This document shows positions 47,401-62,400 of a stretch of DNA of 64,000 bases, one piece after another; position 1 is the first letter of the stretch, and every line of letters begins with the position of its first letter. Where the stretch lies: contig JAZKJV010011400.1 in the NCBI GenBank assembly GCA_037367405.1, positions 7,686,501 to 7,750,500 of the forward strand. Direction: 5' to 3'. This DNA is from Ottelia alismoides. Taxonomy: Eukaryota; Streptophyta; Magnoliopsida; Alismatales; Hydrocharitaceae. The notes below the pieces were generated by a model that had not been told where the DNA came from, ran no database searches, and saw nothing but the letters and a program-made list of their open reading frames with translations. The position numbers and the translations under genes are program-made.

Positions 47401-50400
47401 CGCGTCATTAACAGCTGTGACATTAAAGATAATGGTATTGCTAGATTGGTCGCGGTCTATCCCCGCATTTGCTGTGCCCCCATCATCCTGCACCTCGAAC
47501 TGGAAACTGGCGTAATTAGGACCGTTCGTATTGCTCGTTGGAGTAAAGGTCAGCAACCCCAAGTCAATGTCGCTCTTGAGTATGAATGTATTGGCGGCAA
47601 CCGGTGAACCATTGTACAAAAGTACCCCTGATGTCGGGACTGCCACGATCCAAACTCGATTGAACAGGTGTCCCTCAACATCGGAAAACCCAAAATCAGC
47701 GGCGGTCAAGACGTAGACAGTGTCTTCAGGAAAGCTGATCGTATTGTCCGCGCCGCTGGGCGCGTCATTGATTGCGACGATATTGACTTGAACGGAAGTG
47801 GCATCGCTAGTACCTCCATCTCCGTCGGTAAGCACCAATTCAAGCATTCTGGGAGCGGTACTGGGATTATCGCCTGCACTGCGATAACTCAGGCGATTAA
47901 CCACTGCTTGTACATCTGCCGCATCAGCATTCGCAGTGAAACTGATAATCAACGGGCTACCAACGCCCAAGCCGCCACTAGTCGTGGCCACTAATATGCC
48001 ATCAATAAAGGCTTGATTTCCGACAGTCTGGACCTGGCCAGGCCCACTACCTTGGGACACCAGAAAGATGCGATCATCGGCTGTGCCGTTATTAGCCAGC
48101 GTTACCGTCAATGTCCCGCCGGAGAAATCGGGCGAGTCAACATCAATCACAGTCGCACCAGCACCAAAACGAATGTGCGAACTGTTTTCAGTATAGGTTC
48201 GTATCGTTGAGATGCCACTTAGCACCGGAGCGTCGACCACCTCCGAAACAGTGATCGTGGCTACTTCCGTCGTGCTACTAAGCGACGTCACCCCACCGTT
48301 TATTGACGCATCTACCTTGGTACCTTGTTGGCCGGCAGTACTACCCGTTTGATCCCATGCATGGAATATCAGACTCCCAGAAGTCGCTTGCTCACTGTTG
48401 GGAACAAAGCGTACCAGATCGCTGCTTCGCAGCAGCAGGGCTGAATTCTGGGCAACAGTTCCTACATCGCTCCAACTTCCTCCACCGTTAAGGGAATACT
48501 GCCATTTGCCATTCCCACTGGTGATCCCAGTAATCGCTATACCCTCCATGGCACCAGCATCATCATCCAATATGCGATCGCCGCCAGCTGAGGCAATTAT
48601 CGAAGCTACCGTCTGCCCAGAATTGTTGATTTGATCTTCAGTAATCGACATTAGGGTCATGGAGCCCGAGTTATCAAGCACGGGCGCATCATTGGTGTCA
48701 GTCACCACAACCGCCATTACTTTATCGAAGAACGCCCCGCTGGCGTCGGTAACCCGCACTGTAAGATTATGTGAGGAATTGATTTCAAAGTTCAGCAGGC
48801 TACCATCAACAACGGTGACTTGGCCGGTCGAGCTATTAATCGCAAATCGGCCGGCTGCATCGTCAATGAGGCTGTACGACATCGTATCGCCGCTATCAAC
48901 GTCCGTCGTACTAACCGTACCGACTGCGGTGCCATTGGCCGAGTTCTCAGCCACCGTCAATGTACCCGTGATATCGCTGGGGGTATCATTGGCACCCTGG
49001 ATAGTGACCGTAATCTGCGTGGTACTGGTCAGTCCCGCAGCATCACGCATCGTGTAAGTAAACACGTCGGTAAGCGTGTTCCCACTGGTCCGCAGTGCTT
49101 GGACGGCAGCATTACTATTGTCGACGGTGTAGGTATACGAGCCACCGGCCGCGATGTTGATCGAGCCATAGCTGCCAAGCACCCCAGAGCCAACAGAACC
49201 CGAAGCGTTAGCGAGCACCCCGGCCGCCACCCCGATAACCGTCTTGCTATCACCCGCATCGACATCCGTATCATTGGTCAGCACATTACCGGTAGGGTTC
49301 GTTCCACCGGTACCATTGCTGATACCACCAGCTTCTACCGCCGTCGCTGTGTCACTGACAGCTACCGGACCTTCATTGACTCCGGTGACCGAAACGGTCA
49401 TCGTCTTGGAAAAACTGGCACCGGCAGCATCGGTGGTTTGAACCACAATCGTGTGGTTGGTATTGCTCTCAAAATCCAGGAGCGAGCCATCAGCCACGGT
49501 GACCTGGCCCGTGGACGCGTTGATCGCAAAACGCCCACCGGCGTTATTACTTAGCGCGTAAGTAAACGTATCGCCACTATCGACGTCCGTCGTACTAACC
49601 GTACCGACTGCGGTACCATTGGCCGAGTTCTCAGCCACTGTCAATGTGCCCGTGATATCGCTGGGGGTATCATTGGCTCCCTGGATAGTGACCGTAATCT
49701 GCGTGGTACTGGTCAGCCCCGCAGCATCACGCATCGTGTAAGTAAACACGTCGGTAAGCATGTTCCCACTGGTCCGCAGTGCTTGGACGGCAGCATTACT
49801 ATTGTCGACGGTGTAGGTATACGAACCACCGGCCGCGATGTTGATCGAGCCATAGCTGCCAAGCACCCCAGAGCCAACAGAACCCGAAGCGTTAGCGAGC
49901 ACCCCGACTGCAACCCCGATAACCGTCTTGCTATCACCCGCATCGACATCCGTATCATTGGTCAAGACGTTACCAGTTGGATTCGTTCCACCGGTACCAT
50001 TGCTGATACCACCAGCTTCTACCGCCGTCGCCGTATCGCTGACAGCCACTGGGCCTTCATTGACGCCGGTTACCGTCACAGTCATCGTCTTGGAAAAGCT
50101 GGCGCCGGCAGCATCGGTGGTTTGAACCACAATCGTGTGGTTGGTATTGCTCTCAAAATCCAGTAGCGAGCCATCAGCCACGGTGACCTGGCCCGTGGAC
50201 GCGTTGATCGCAAAACGCCCACCGGCGTTATTACTTAGCGCGTAAGTAAATGTATCACCGCTATCAACGTCCGTGGTACTGACCGTACCGACTGCGGTAC
50301 CATTGGCCGAGTTCTCAGCCACCGTCAATGTACCCGTGATATCGCTGGGGGTATCATTGGCTCCCTGGATCGTGACCGTAATCTGCGTGGTACTGGTCAG

Positions 50401-53400
50401 CCCCGCAGCATCTGTCATCGTGTAAGTAAACACGTCGGTAAGTGTGTTACCACTGGTCCGTAGCGCTTGGACGGCAGAGTTACTATTGTCGACGGTGTAG
50501 GTATACGAACCACCGGCCGCGATGTTGATCGAGCCATAGCTGCCAAGCACCCCAGAGCCCACGGAACCCGAAGCGTTAGCGAGCACCCCGGCCGCCACCC
50601 CGATAACCGTCTTGCTATCACCCGCATCAACATCCGTATCATTGGTCAGCACATTACCGGTAGGGTTCGTTCCAGCCGTACCGTTACTGAAGCCACCAGC
50701 TTCTACCGCCGTCGCTGTGTCGCTGACAGCCACCGGACCTTCATTGACTCCGGTGACCGAAACGGTCATCGTCTTGGAAAAGCTGGCGCCGGCAGCATCG
50801 GTGGTTTGAACCACAATCGTGTGGTTGGTATTGCTCTCAAAATCCAGTAGCGAGCCATCAGCCACGGTGACCTGGCCCGTGGACGCGTTGATCGCAAAAC
50901 GCCCACCGGCGTTATTACTTAGCGCGTAAGTAAATGTATCGCCACTATCGACGTCCGTCGTACTAACCGTACCGACTGCGGTACCATTGGCCGAGTTCTC
51001 AGCCACTGTCAATGTGCCCGTGATATCGCTGGGTGTATCGTTGGCTCCCTGGATCGTGACCGTAATCTGCGTGGTACTGGTCAGCCCCGCAGCATCTGTC
51101 ATCGTGTAGGTAAACACGTCGGTAAGCGTATTACCACTGGTCCGCAGTGCTTGGACGGCAGCATTACTATTGTCGACGGTGTAGGTATACGAACCACCGG
51201 CCGCGATGTTGATCGAGCCATAGCTGCCAAGCACCCCAGAGCCAACAGAACCCGAAGCGTTAGCGACCGACCCAGCCGCCACACCAACAACCGTCTGGGT
51301 ATCACCCGCATCGACATCCGTATCATTGGTCAAGACGTTACCAGTTGGATTCGTTCCACCGGTACCATTGCTGATACCACCAGCTTCTACCGCCGTCGCC
51401 GTATCGCTGACAGCCACCGGGCCTTCATTGACGCCGGTTACCGTCACAGTCATCGTCTTGGAAAAACTGGCACCGGCTGCATCGGTGGTTTGAACCACAA
51501 TCGTGTGGTTGGTATTGCTCTCAAAATCCAGTAGCGAGCCATCAGCCACGGTGACCTGGCCCGTGGACGCGTTGATCGCAAAACGCCCACCGGCGTTATT
51601 ACTTAGCGCGTAAGTAAATGTATCGCCGCTATCAACGTCCGTCGTGCTGACCGTACCGACTGCGGTACCATTGGCCGAGTTCTCAGCCACCGTCAATGTA
51701 CCCGTGATATCGCTGGGGGTATCATTGGCTCCCTGGATCGTGACCGTAATCTGCGTGGTACTGGTCAGCCCCGCAGCATCACGCATCGTGTAAGTAAACA
51801 CGTCGGTAAGCGTGTTCCCACTGGTCCGCAGAGCTTGGACGGCAGCATTACTATTGTCGACGGTGTAGGTATACGAACCACCGGCCGCGATGTTGATCGA
51901 GCCATAGCTGCCAAGCACCCCAGAGCCAACAGAACCCGAAGCGTTAGCGATCGACCCAGCCGCCACACCAACAACCGTCTGGGTATCACCCGCATCGACA
52001 TCCGTATCATTGGTCAAGACGTTACCAGTTGGATTCGTTCCACCGGTACCATTGCTGATACCACCAGCTTCTACCGCCGTCGCTGTGTCGCTGACAGCTA
52101 CCGGACCTTCATTGACTCCGGTGACCGAAACGGTCATCGTCTTGGAAAAGCTGGCGCCGGCAGCATCGGTGGTTTGAACCACAATCGTGTGGTTGGTATT
52201 GCTCTCAAAATCAAGTAGCGAGCCATCAGCCACGGTGACCTGGCCCGTGGACGCGTTGATCGCAAAACGCCCACCGGCGTTATTACTTAGCGCGTAAGTA
52301 AATGTATCGCCACTATCGACGTCCGTCGTACTAACCGTACCGACTGCGGTACCATTGGCCGAGTTCTCAGCCACCGTCAATGTACCCGTGATATCGCTGG
52401 GGGTATCATTGGCTCCCTGGATCGTGACCGTAATCTGCGTGGTACTGGTCAGCCCCGCAGCATCACGCATCGTGTAAGTAAACACGTCGGTAAGCGTGTT
52501 CCCACTGGTCCGCAGAGCTTGGACGGCAGCATTACTATTGTCGACGGTGTAGGTATACGAACCACCGGCCGCGATGTTGATCGAGCCATAGCTGCCAAGC
52601 ACCCCAGAGCCAACAGAACCCGAAGCGTTAGCGATCGACCCAGCCGCCACACCAACAACCGTCTGGGTATCACCCGCATCGACATCCGTATCATTGGTCA
52701 AGACGTTACCAGTTGGATTCGTTCCACCGGTACCATTGCTGATACCACCAGCTTCTACCGCCGTCGCCGTATCGCTGACAGCTACCGGACCTTCATTGAC
52801 TCCGGTGACCGAAACGGTCATCGTCTTGGAAAAGCTGGCGCCGGCAGCATCGGTGGTTTGAACCACAATCGTGTGGTTGGTATTGCTCTCAAAGTCCAGG
52901 AGCGAGCCATCAGCCACGGTGACCTGGCCCGTGGACGCGTTGATCGCAAAACGCCCACCGGCGTTATTACTTAGCGCGTAAGTAAACGTATCGCCACTAT
53001 CGACGTCCGTCGTACTGACCGTACCGACTGCGGTACCATTGGCCGAGTTCTCAGCCACCGTCAATGTACCCGTGATATCGCTGGGGGTATCATTGGCTCC
53101 CTGGATAGTGACCGTAATCTGCGTGGTACTGGTCAGCCCCGCAGCATCACGCATCGTGTAAGTAAACACGTCGGTAAGTGTGCTCCCACTGGTCCGCAGT
53201 GCTTGGACGGCAGCATTACTATTGTCGACGGTATAGGTATACGAACCACCGGCCGCGATGTTGATCGAGCCATAGCTGCCAAGCACCCCAGAGCCAACAG
53301 AACCCGAAGTATTAGCGACCGACCCAGCCGCCACACCAACAACCGTCTGGGTATCACCCGCATCGACATCCGTATCATTGGTCAAGACGTTACCAGTTGG

Positions 53401-56400
53401 ATTTGTTCCACCGGTACCATTGCTGATACCACCAGCTTCTACCGCCGTCGCCGTATCGCTGACAGCCACCGGGTTATCATTGACGGCAGTTACGGTGATT
53501 GAGGCAACTTCAGTAGCGGAACTGAAGGCGGTGGTACCACCATTTGTTGAGACATCAACTTTGTTTCCGGCACCGCCAGAACTTTGGTCCCACGCGCGAA
53601 ATGTCAAGCTACCAGTGGTTGCGTTCTGGCCATTGGGGAGAAAGCGTACTAAGTCGCTGCTGCGAAGTAGTAGGGCTGAACCATTATCTACCAATCCAAT
53701 GTCAATCCAGTTGGCACCGCCATTGATTGAGTATTGCCATGTACCATTGCCGTTGGTCCAGCCCGTGACGGCAATACCCTCAAGCGCGCCGCTATCGACG
53801 TCGGTAATCCGATCACCACCCGCGGAACTGATAATCGAGGCTACATTCTGACCGCTGTTGCTGAGTTGATCTTCGGTAATCGTCGTTAGCGTCATATTGC
53901 CCGAGTTATCCAGCACTGGAGCATCATTTACTGCGGCGACGGTAATCGTAGCGGTGGCCACGTTACTTGCGACAAACGCATCGTTGGCTTGAACTGTGAT
54001 CAACCTGTTCGCGGTGTTTGGCGATTCACTACTGTTGTTGTAAGTCACCGTACGCAGCACCTGTTGATAATGTGCGACGGTGTCTGATCCAGTCAGGGTT
54101 AACACACCCGTGGCCGAATTGTAAGAGGCACTAATAGAGGTACCCGCTGTGTTGGCCGCTAATGTTTCCAGGGTTCCATCTGGCCGATTAGAAATCGTAA
54201 TCGTCATGGACTCAAGCATGCTGCTATCAGCATCAGCGATGGTCGCATCAACGTCGGCGATGGTTACAGGACCACCATTCTCTGTCCACGCTCGGGCAAA
54301 CGAACTCCCCGCTGCGCCAGAACTATTATTGCTATCCAGGTCGATATCTGCCGATTGTGGCGATTGATAACTGATCGTTAGATACGGCCGCAAAGAAACT
54401 GTTGAAAACTCCGACGAATAAAATTCCCAGTTGTCCGCGGAACTTCCAAGCAGCAAGAAACCGTGGTTGGTGGAACCGTTGGCCCACGCCTGAACGGTCG
54501 AGGTGATGCCGGTTATCGTGACCCAACCCGCTTGACCAGAGCTGAAGCTGGTTAGAACTGTGGAAGAGGCTTCGACATTGTTAGCTTGTACCCCCGAGCC
54601 CAGGCTATTCCAAGTGGAAGCCTCCGACCAGCTAGTCAACATCCTGTACACATTGATGAAGTCCAGATTATCTGTTGCAGTAACATAGATCGACAGCGTG
54701 GCATTCGTGATGGTGGAACCGCTTGCAATCTGTCCCGCGCCATTACCAATCAAGTTGTCAAACCGGATCAAACCGTGGGACGAAGGATCATCCACCATCA
54801 CCGTAGTAGCGTTACCGAACGATGTATTACCTGGGTTGCTTGTAACGTAAGTGTCCTGTGTTCCCGTATAGCCGCTGACACCTTCTTGAAATCGCACGCC
54901 ACCAACTTGGATCGACAGCACATCGGTATCGCTCAAGTTGCCGCCCGTACCTGTGTTTCCGAGATCCTCGCTTTGAAGAGTGATCGTAGCCGTGCCACTA
55001 AAGTTGGTGGTGGGTGCAAATGACAATCCGTCAAGAGCCGCGTTGATGGCCGCGACAGTGCCTTGAATGACCATCGATGCATCGGCAGTACCATCTCCCG
55101 ACGTGAAGGACAATCCCGCGGTAGTGGCCAGGGTCATCACGCCATTGGCGGCCGTCAGAGTAACACGCACAGAACTGTTGGCGGCATCCACATCACTGAT
55201 TTGCAGTGCATTGGCACCCGAAAGCGTGACGGTAGTATTCACGCCCGCGGTTTGAACCCCAGGCAGCAGATTTACCGGAGCATCATTGACGGCTGTGATC
55301 GCGATATCGCGGGTAGTTGTATTGGATGACAAAGCACCATCACTGACCGTGAACGAGACTGTCCGCGTTGCCGTCGAAGGTGCTTCGCTAGTATTGGTGT
55401 ACGTGATGCTGCGAAGGGCTGCCTGATAGTCAGCCTTGGTGGCTGAGCCTGTCAGAGTCAATGTCCCATTAGTGCTGTTCCAAGAACCAGTAATTCCATT
55501 CTGATTGGTAAAACTCAGCAGATCCTGGCCCGCTACATAATTGCTGCTGATCTGGACGGTAGCTGAATTCAAGTTTGCATCATCGACATCCGTCAAACTG
55601 AGCGTGGAAGTGATGGCAACTGCCCCGGCATTCTCTGTGTAGCTCAAGGAACTGCCTTCGATGGCTGCCTGGTTCGGAGCATCATTGGCGCCTTGGATCG
55701 TTACCGTAATCTGCGTTGTGCTAGTCAGCCCTGCAGCGTCGCGCATTGTATAGGTGAATACATCAGTTAGTGTATTACCGCTGGTCCGCAGAGCTTGTAC
55801 GGCAGCGTTGCTGTTATCAACCGTGTAGGTATACCAGCCACCGGCCGCGATATTGATTGAACCATAAGTACCAATCACCCCAGAGCCAACAGAACCCGAA
55901 GCGTTAGCGAGGGACCCAGCCGCCACACCGGTGACGGTCTTTGTATCACCCGCATCGACATCCGTATCATTGGTCAAGACGTTACCAGTTGGATTCGTTC
56001 CGGCCATACCGTTACTGATACCACCAGCTTCCACCGCGGTCGCCGTATCGCTAACAGCCACCGGGCCTTCATTGACTCCGGTTATCGTCACAGTCATCGT
56101 CTTGGAAAAGCTGGCACCGGCTGCATCGGTGGTTTGAACCACAATCGTGTGGCTGGTGTTCGTTTCAAAGTCCAGCAGCGAACCATTGGCCACGGTAACC
56201 TGGCCCGTGGTGGTGTTGATCGAGAAGCGTCCGCCGGCATTGTTGGTCAGCGCATAAGTAAACGTATCGCCGCTATCGACATCTGTCGTACTGACCGTAC
56301 CCACCACCGTGCCATTGGCCGAGTTTTCAGCCACCGTCAGCGTGCCTGTGATATCGCTGGGTGTATCGTTGGCACCTTGGATCGTTACCGTGATCTGCGT

Positions 56401-59400
56401 GGTACTAGTCAGGCCGGCTGCGTCGCGCATTGTATACGTGAACACATCGGCCAGCGTTTGGCCGTTAGTGCGCAAAGCTTGAACCGCAGCGTTGCTGTTA
56501 TCGACTGTGTAAGTATACGAGCCCCCTGCCGCGATGTTGATCGAACCATAGGTGCCGCTGACGGCACTTCCCACGTTGGTCGAGGCTGAAGCGACCGTTC
56601 CGGCAGCTACACCGCTAACTGTCTTCGTGTCGCCAGCGTCACCATCGGTATCGTTGGTCAAGACATTACCAGATGGATTGGTCCCAGCGGTACCATTGGA
56701 TACACCACCAGACTCAATCGCAGTTGCCGTATCACTAACGGCCACCGGTGCGTCGTTAACATTGGTCACAGTTATGCTAACTGTCTGGTCGGTGAATAAA
56801 CCCCCATTATCTGTGGCTCGGACCACCAAGGCGTAGCTGCTAGTGGTCTCAAAGTCGAGAGTAATGGAGTTGGCGACGGTGACCTGACCGGTGGTCGAGT
56901 TGATCGCAAAAGTATTATTGGTGTTACCGCCTTGAATCGAATAGGAGATCGAGCTGCCCGCATCGACATCGCTGGCGTCGGCATCCAATACGCGCGTACC
57001 GTTAGCGCTGTTTTCGGCGATCGACTTGTTGACGGTGGTTGGCTGAGTCGAAGTCGAAGCCAGCGTGGCAATCTCACCTGCAGACAACGCGCGATCGAAG
57101 ATTGCGATATCATCCATAGCGCCACGGAATTGACGATCAGGGGTCCAGTTGGACGAGCCGATACGATGGGATGTCCAAGCAGAGTAATTGATAGCGGATG
57201 AAAACGTTACACTACCCGCCAGGGTTCCATTGATATAGATGCTACCAACGTTACTGGCGTCGACGGTGGCAGCGATGTGCAGCCAATTACCCTGTTGGCC
57301 GCTAAGCGCATTGGTGAGCTCAATTCGGCCAACTTGAGTGCCTCCAGAAAAGGCTTCCAACCACAGTGCGTTGGTGTCTCCGGCTCGTCCCAGCCACAGA
57401 TTGTTGTTGGCAGCACCACCCCCAAAATCAAAGATCCGTTCCCAGCCTTGACCGGGACCGGCCAATTGATCAAAACGCACCCATGCCCCAAAAGTGATGG
57501 CATTGCTGTTTGCTACTCCAGGTATTGAAGGCAAGCTAACCGGCGGACTGGTGCTGTCTGCGTCGTTACTGAACAACAATCCCGAAGACCCGGAGAAACG
57601 ACTGGCTGATGTGCTGTAGGTCACGCCGCTACCGACCGTCAGGTTCGGACCGCCCGCAACCGTCGACGGTGCGTTGCCGCTACCATTCTCAAAGTCGTAT
57701 GCGGCGACTGCACCGGTCACTTGAGATACGGTCGGCGCTTCATTGGCATCCGTCACCGTGACCGCGATTGTTTGATTAGCGAACAGTGTGCCGTCACTGG
57801 CTCGAACAATGACCTGATAGACATTATTCGCATCGGAATCGTTGGGAGCCTCGAAGTTCGGCGCAGCCACGAAGGCCAGCGCACCGGTTGCGCTGTTGAT
57901 GGTAAAGCGGGCCTGGTCCAAGCCGCCCACGATGCTGTAGGTGAGCGTCGGGGCCGGCAAGTCCGCATCCGTCGCAGTTACCGTGGTCACAGTCGTGCTG
58001 TTCTCAGCCACATTGATGGCCGCATTCGCGCCGCCACCATTGCTGGTAATTACTGGAGTATTATCGTTAACCCGGTTCACTGTGATCGTCAGCGACTCGC
58101 TGTAACTATTGCCCGCTGCATCGGTGACTTGAACCGTAATTGTGGGATTGGTGGCAATTTCGTTCAGCGGCGCAGCGTTGGCGACGGTAATCTCACCGGT
58201 ATTGGCATCAATGGTAAAGGCACCGCTTGGATCGCTGGTAATGGAATAGCGAAAGTTGCTGACAACTTCACTGGCATCCCATTCAATGATATAGCCGTAG
58301 GTAGAGTTCGTATTCGTGACTTCCCACTGGCCAAGATCTTGTCTAATCCGTGCACCATCCTCGGCGTTTCCTGGTGAACCTCCCGTGAATCCAGCAAATG
58401 AGCCATTCTCTGTACCGACGCCTTGGGTGAAGAATGTAGCCCCATCATTGTTACCATTTAACCAGCGCCATACGCCCTCGGTCGTGCGATCCGAAGCTCC
58501 TATCCACACATCTTGATTGATGCTTCGAGCGATACTTGTAACCAATTGATTTTCATACTCGCTGCGGATCGTCACCAACTGGCCACTTACTCCATTGACC
58601 GTCGAAGCAGTTGCTCCGTTGATCGCGTTTTGGAGCGTCACACCGGAGGTAACCAGCCGATAGAACTTACCCGTCGCTGCATCGTAGCTGAGTGCGGAAT
58701 TACTGCTCAATATTGCTTGAACGGCTTGAGGAATCTCGATCACGCGTACATCGGCAATCACCGCGCCAGAACCGCCGCTGTCGAGTCCCTGGAAGGCCAG
58801 AGTCGTGCTGCTGCCGGTTGCGGTAAAGGTCATCGTTCGGCCTGAAAACAGCATGTTGGACGTCGACCAACCATTTGGTTGCATCAGTGAGAAATCTTGG
58901 CTGACACCGCCTGCGCTGACTCGGAAGTCTTTGGTGGCTTCACCAGATGTCCAATTGCCGCTGGCATTAAAAATCACCTGGTACTGGCGACCAGCAACGG
59001 TGGTCAGCGATTGAGAAATGGCTCCCGGGTTGTTCCCGTTTAGATCGATGCTGCGACCACCCAATGGAGAAGTTTGCCACAGAGTGCCAATCAGGTCGAC
59101 ATCTCCACTCTGGACTGTCCAATTGCCCAAGGTTTGGCCAGAAGAGTAGGTAGCGAAACTACCTGGCGGGTTCGCTTCCCGGAACAGTCCGTCCAAGAGG
59201 ACATCGCGGGATAAGTCGGCATCAGTAACGCTCAGTTGACCAACCCGTGTGCCCGCTGTGGCATTCTCGGCTACGATCAGGCCACTGGTCGTGGTGCTAC
59301 TTGTAAAGCTACCACCGACCGGAACGTTGGCCAGGCCCAGCACTATATTGCCGACTGATTCTGCAATAGTGGTGCCACCCGTAATGCCACTCATTCTCCA

Positions 59401-62400
59401 GTTGGCGATCAGCCCCGGTTCCACACTGCCCGATACCTGCTGATAATTGAGTGCGATTTGCTCGTCAGAAATAGCTCGGCTCCAGACACGTACGTCATAC
59501 AGCGTGCCCGAGAAGCGTTGATTGGGGTCAAAGCCGCCGTTGACTGAGTCCTGGTCTTGCCCCAGGACAAGCGTACCACTGTGTTGTATGAATGTCCCAA
59601 CCTTGAGGCCCGTGCTGGTGTGAACCAACTGGCCATCCACGTAGAAACGCACGTCCCCCGCCGTGTTATCCCAGGAAACCGCGATCGCATGCATCTTGCC
59701 ATCGAGCAGTTGCGAGAAGTTGGGAGTTGAAACGGCCGTCGAGTTGTTGATGTTGAACATGATCGCGCCCGTAGGCGATATGCGAAGCGTCACTTCGTTA
59801 TCTGCGCTAGCCACCGCATAAGACAGCAGCGTGCTGTCAGTCGCCCCACTGCTGGACATGGCATAACTGACCTCCAGCGTCAAGGCACTTCGACCACCCA
59901 ACACTGCGCCGCCGTTGGCAGTCATCAAGTAAGCGTTGTTACCGCCATCGGTATTCAGATTGATGCCAGCGCTCAGATCACTCGGCGCGCTACTCTCTTC
60001 CGTCAGGTTATTCAGGGCAATTGTATAACTACGATCAAAAGTCGCTCCGCTGCCGTCGGTGACGCGAACCGTGAGCGTATGACTAGTTTGCGCTTCAAAG
60101 TTCAGCAGGGCTCCGTTGGCTACCGTTATCACCCCCGTATCGCTGTTGATTGCAAAGGCACCAGCAACTGTTTGTGAGGTGATTGAGTAGGTCAACGCAT
60201 GCGTGGCATCGAGTACGTCATCCGCGTTCCACTCGATGAAGTAACCGTTGGGTGCTCCGCCGCCATTGTTTGCATCGTCGTCCCAACGCCCATTGGCCAG
60301 CATGGCCATGTAATCGCCAATGCCCCCGTTATCGTTCGGTTCGCCACTATCCCAGTTGGTGTAGGCGCCGCCGAGCCGCATGCCTGTCGACGTGCCTTGC
60401 CAGATTGCCTCAGCATCACTGCCAGCGGTCTGCCAGCGCCAGGTGCCCTCGGCCAGCACATCGTTTCCGGCTAGCCACATGTCTTTACCGGCGACGGCAG
60501 CAAACTGAGCCAGGAACGCGTTCTCGTTAGCGGATCGAACCGTAGCTAGCTGTCCATTGACTCCGTTGAGAGTGGTTGACATGGCCGTCGTGCGCGCGAC
60601 CGTCCAGTCTGTGTTGGTGGTCACCACCTTGTAGAACTTGCCGGTCTCAGCGTTATAGTGCAGATTGCTGTCGGCCGCCAGCAACGCAGAAATGCGTTGC
60701 TCGCGCTCGATATCTATACCTTGCACTTGACCTACAACCGTCCCTGTCACTGAGTTCTCGTTCAGACGCAGCGAAAGAGCGGGTGTGTCCACGCTACTCC
60801 AGGTTTGAGTCAATTGGCGGAGCGCTAGCGCATTACCGCTGACGGAGTTGCTACTCTGACCTTCCGTCGAGAGATCATCCAAACGCCAGTTGGCAACCAA
60901 ATTGTCTTCGTAGTAGGGTACTGTGCCAGCAAAGTTGGCCGCCACTTCGGTCGCCGTGCGCACGTCACCAAAAACGCGAATGTCGGTGAGTGTGCCTTGA
61001 AATAATCCGCCAGGCACCCAGGAATCGCCGCCTGTGTCCAAGTCCACGCCAAATGCTAAACGACCACCGCTGGCAAGCGTTTGCCCGGTTGCCAAACCTG
61101 TGCCCGATCCGATCAGCACCCCATCGCGATAGACAGCATACGCACCACCGGATTGATTCCACGTCACGGTTAACGTGTGCTGGTTGCCATCGAAGATCTG
61201 GTCTACATCCGTCGTGACGCCAACCCCTACCCCATTGACTTGCAAGGCAACGAACTCACTGCCCGCGCTTTTGAAAGCTCCGATGAACAGGGCATCGCCA
61301 TCAGTGGGCGTCGCATAACTAGCCAGCGAATATCCAAAGTCACCGGCGTTTGGCCCGCCGCGCACTTGGAACTCCATCGAGAACTGAGTGCGACCACCCA
61401 GCACCGCGCTGCCATCTTCTGCTTCCAGGTAACTGTTGTACCCGGCCAGGTTCATTGTAATGCCGCCGTCGGTACTGGATACCAACCGGCTGGTGCTTGG
61501 AGCACTGTTAGCGGCGCTGGAGTTAGCCACAAAGCCCTGTGAGAACTCGGAAGTATTCCCGTTGGCGCCAGGGGTTGTAGCGGTAGCCGTGATAATTTCG
61601 CCTGGCAGTACAAGTCCAGAATACCCCGCTAGCGTCACATTGAAAAAAGTCGCGTCACCACTGGCATTGGTATTGACAGTGGTCGAACCCAGGTAGCGTC
61701 GGCCTTCTCGAGCATTGACGTTGCCCGCATTAGGCGTGGCATAGAAGTGCAGGATAACTCCGTTGACATTAGGTGTCGTGTTGATCGAACCACTGACGGC
61801 GACCACCGTGCCAGTGCCACCGAAAATGAAGGCATTGGTCAGTGTTGGAGTATTCTGTAAGTTGTTCGGTCCTGTATCACCATCGCCCGTGTCATTAGCC
61901 GTTACACCTACAGTATCCAGATCGATTCCCAGGCCGCGGTTACCGAAAATGGAGTTGCCGATCACAGAGTTACCGGTACTCGAACTGGATGTGATGGAGA
62001 CTCCAGCGTTAATCGAACCCGAGTACAAGCCGCTGTCGGTAATGGTGTTACCTTCACCGGTAGCGGTTCCGCCGATGACAGAGCCGGTGGCGCCGCCTGT
62101 CAGCAGGATGCCACTCAATCCACTGCCGTGTACGACTGTACCAGCCGCATTGGTACCTATGAAGTTGCCTTGAATACTCGTTCCCGCACTGGCTCCATTG
62201 ACCTCAATGCCGTAAACGCGACTACCGACGATGGTGTTACCCATGTTAACACCACCAATCGTAGTTGAATCAGCTCCACCGGTGATCGCGATGCCGTCCC
62301 CAGCGTTACCTAGAACCGTTGTGCCATTAGCACCTAGACCGATAAAGTTATTGCGGACTACGTTGTTGTCCGAGCCCTCACCGGTAATCAACAATCCGTT

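Noticed and set aside
49029..53502. Series of very similar 75-151 codon frames on both strands, at 684-base spacing
   Set aside because: They are shadows of the repeat array in the giant gene and repeat only because the gene does.
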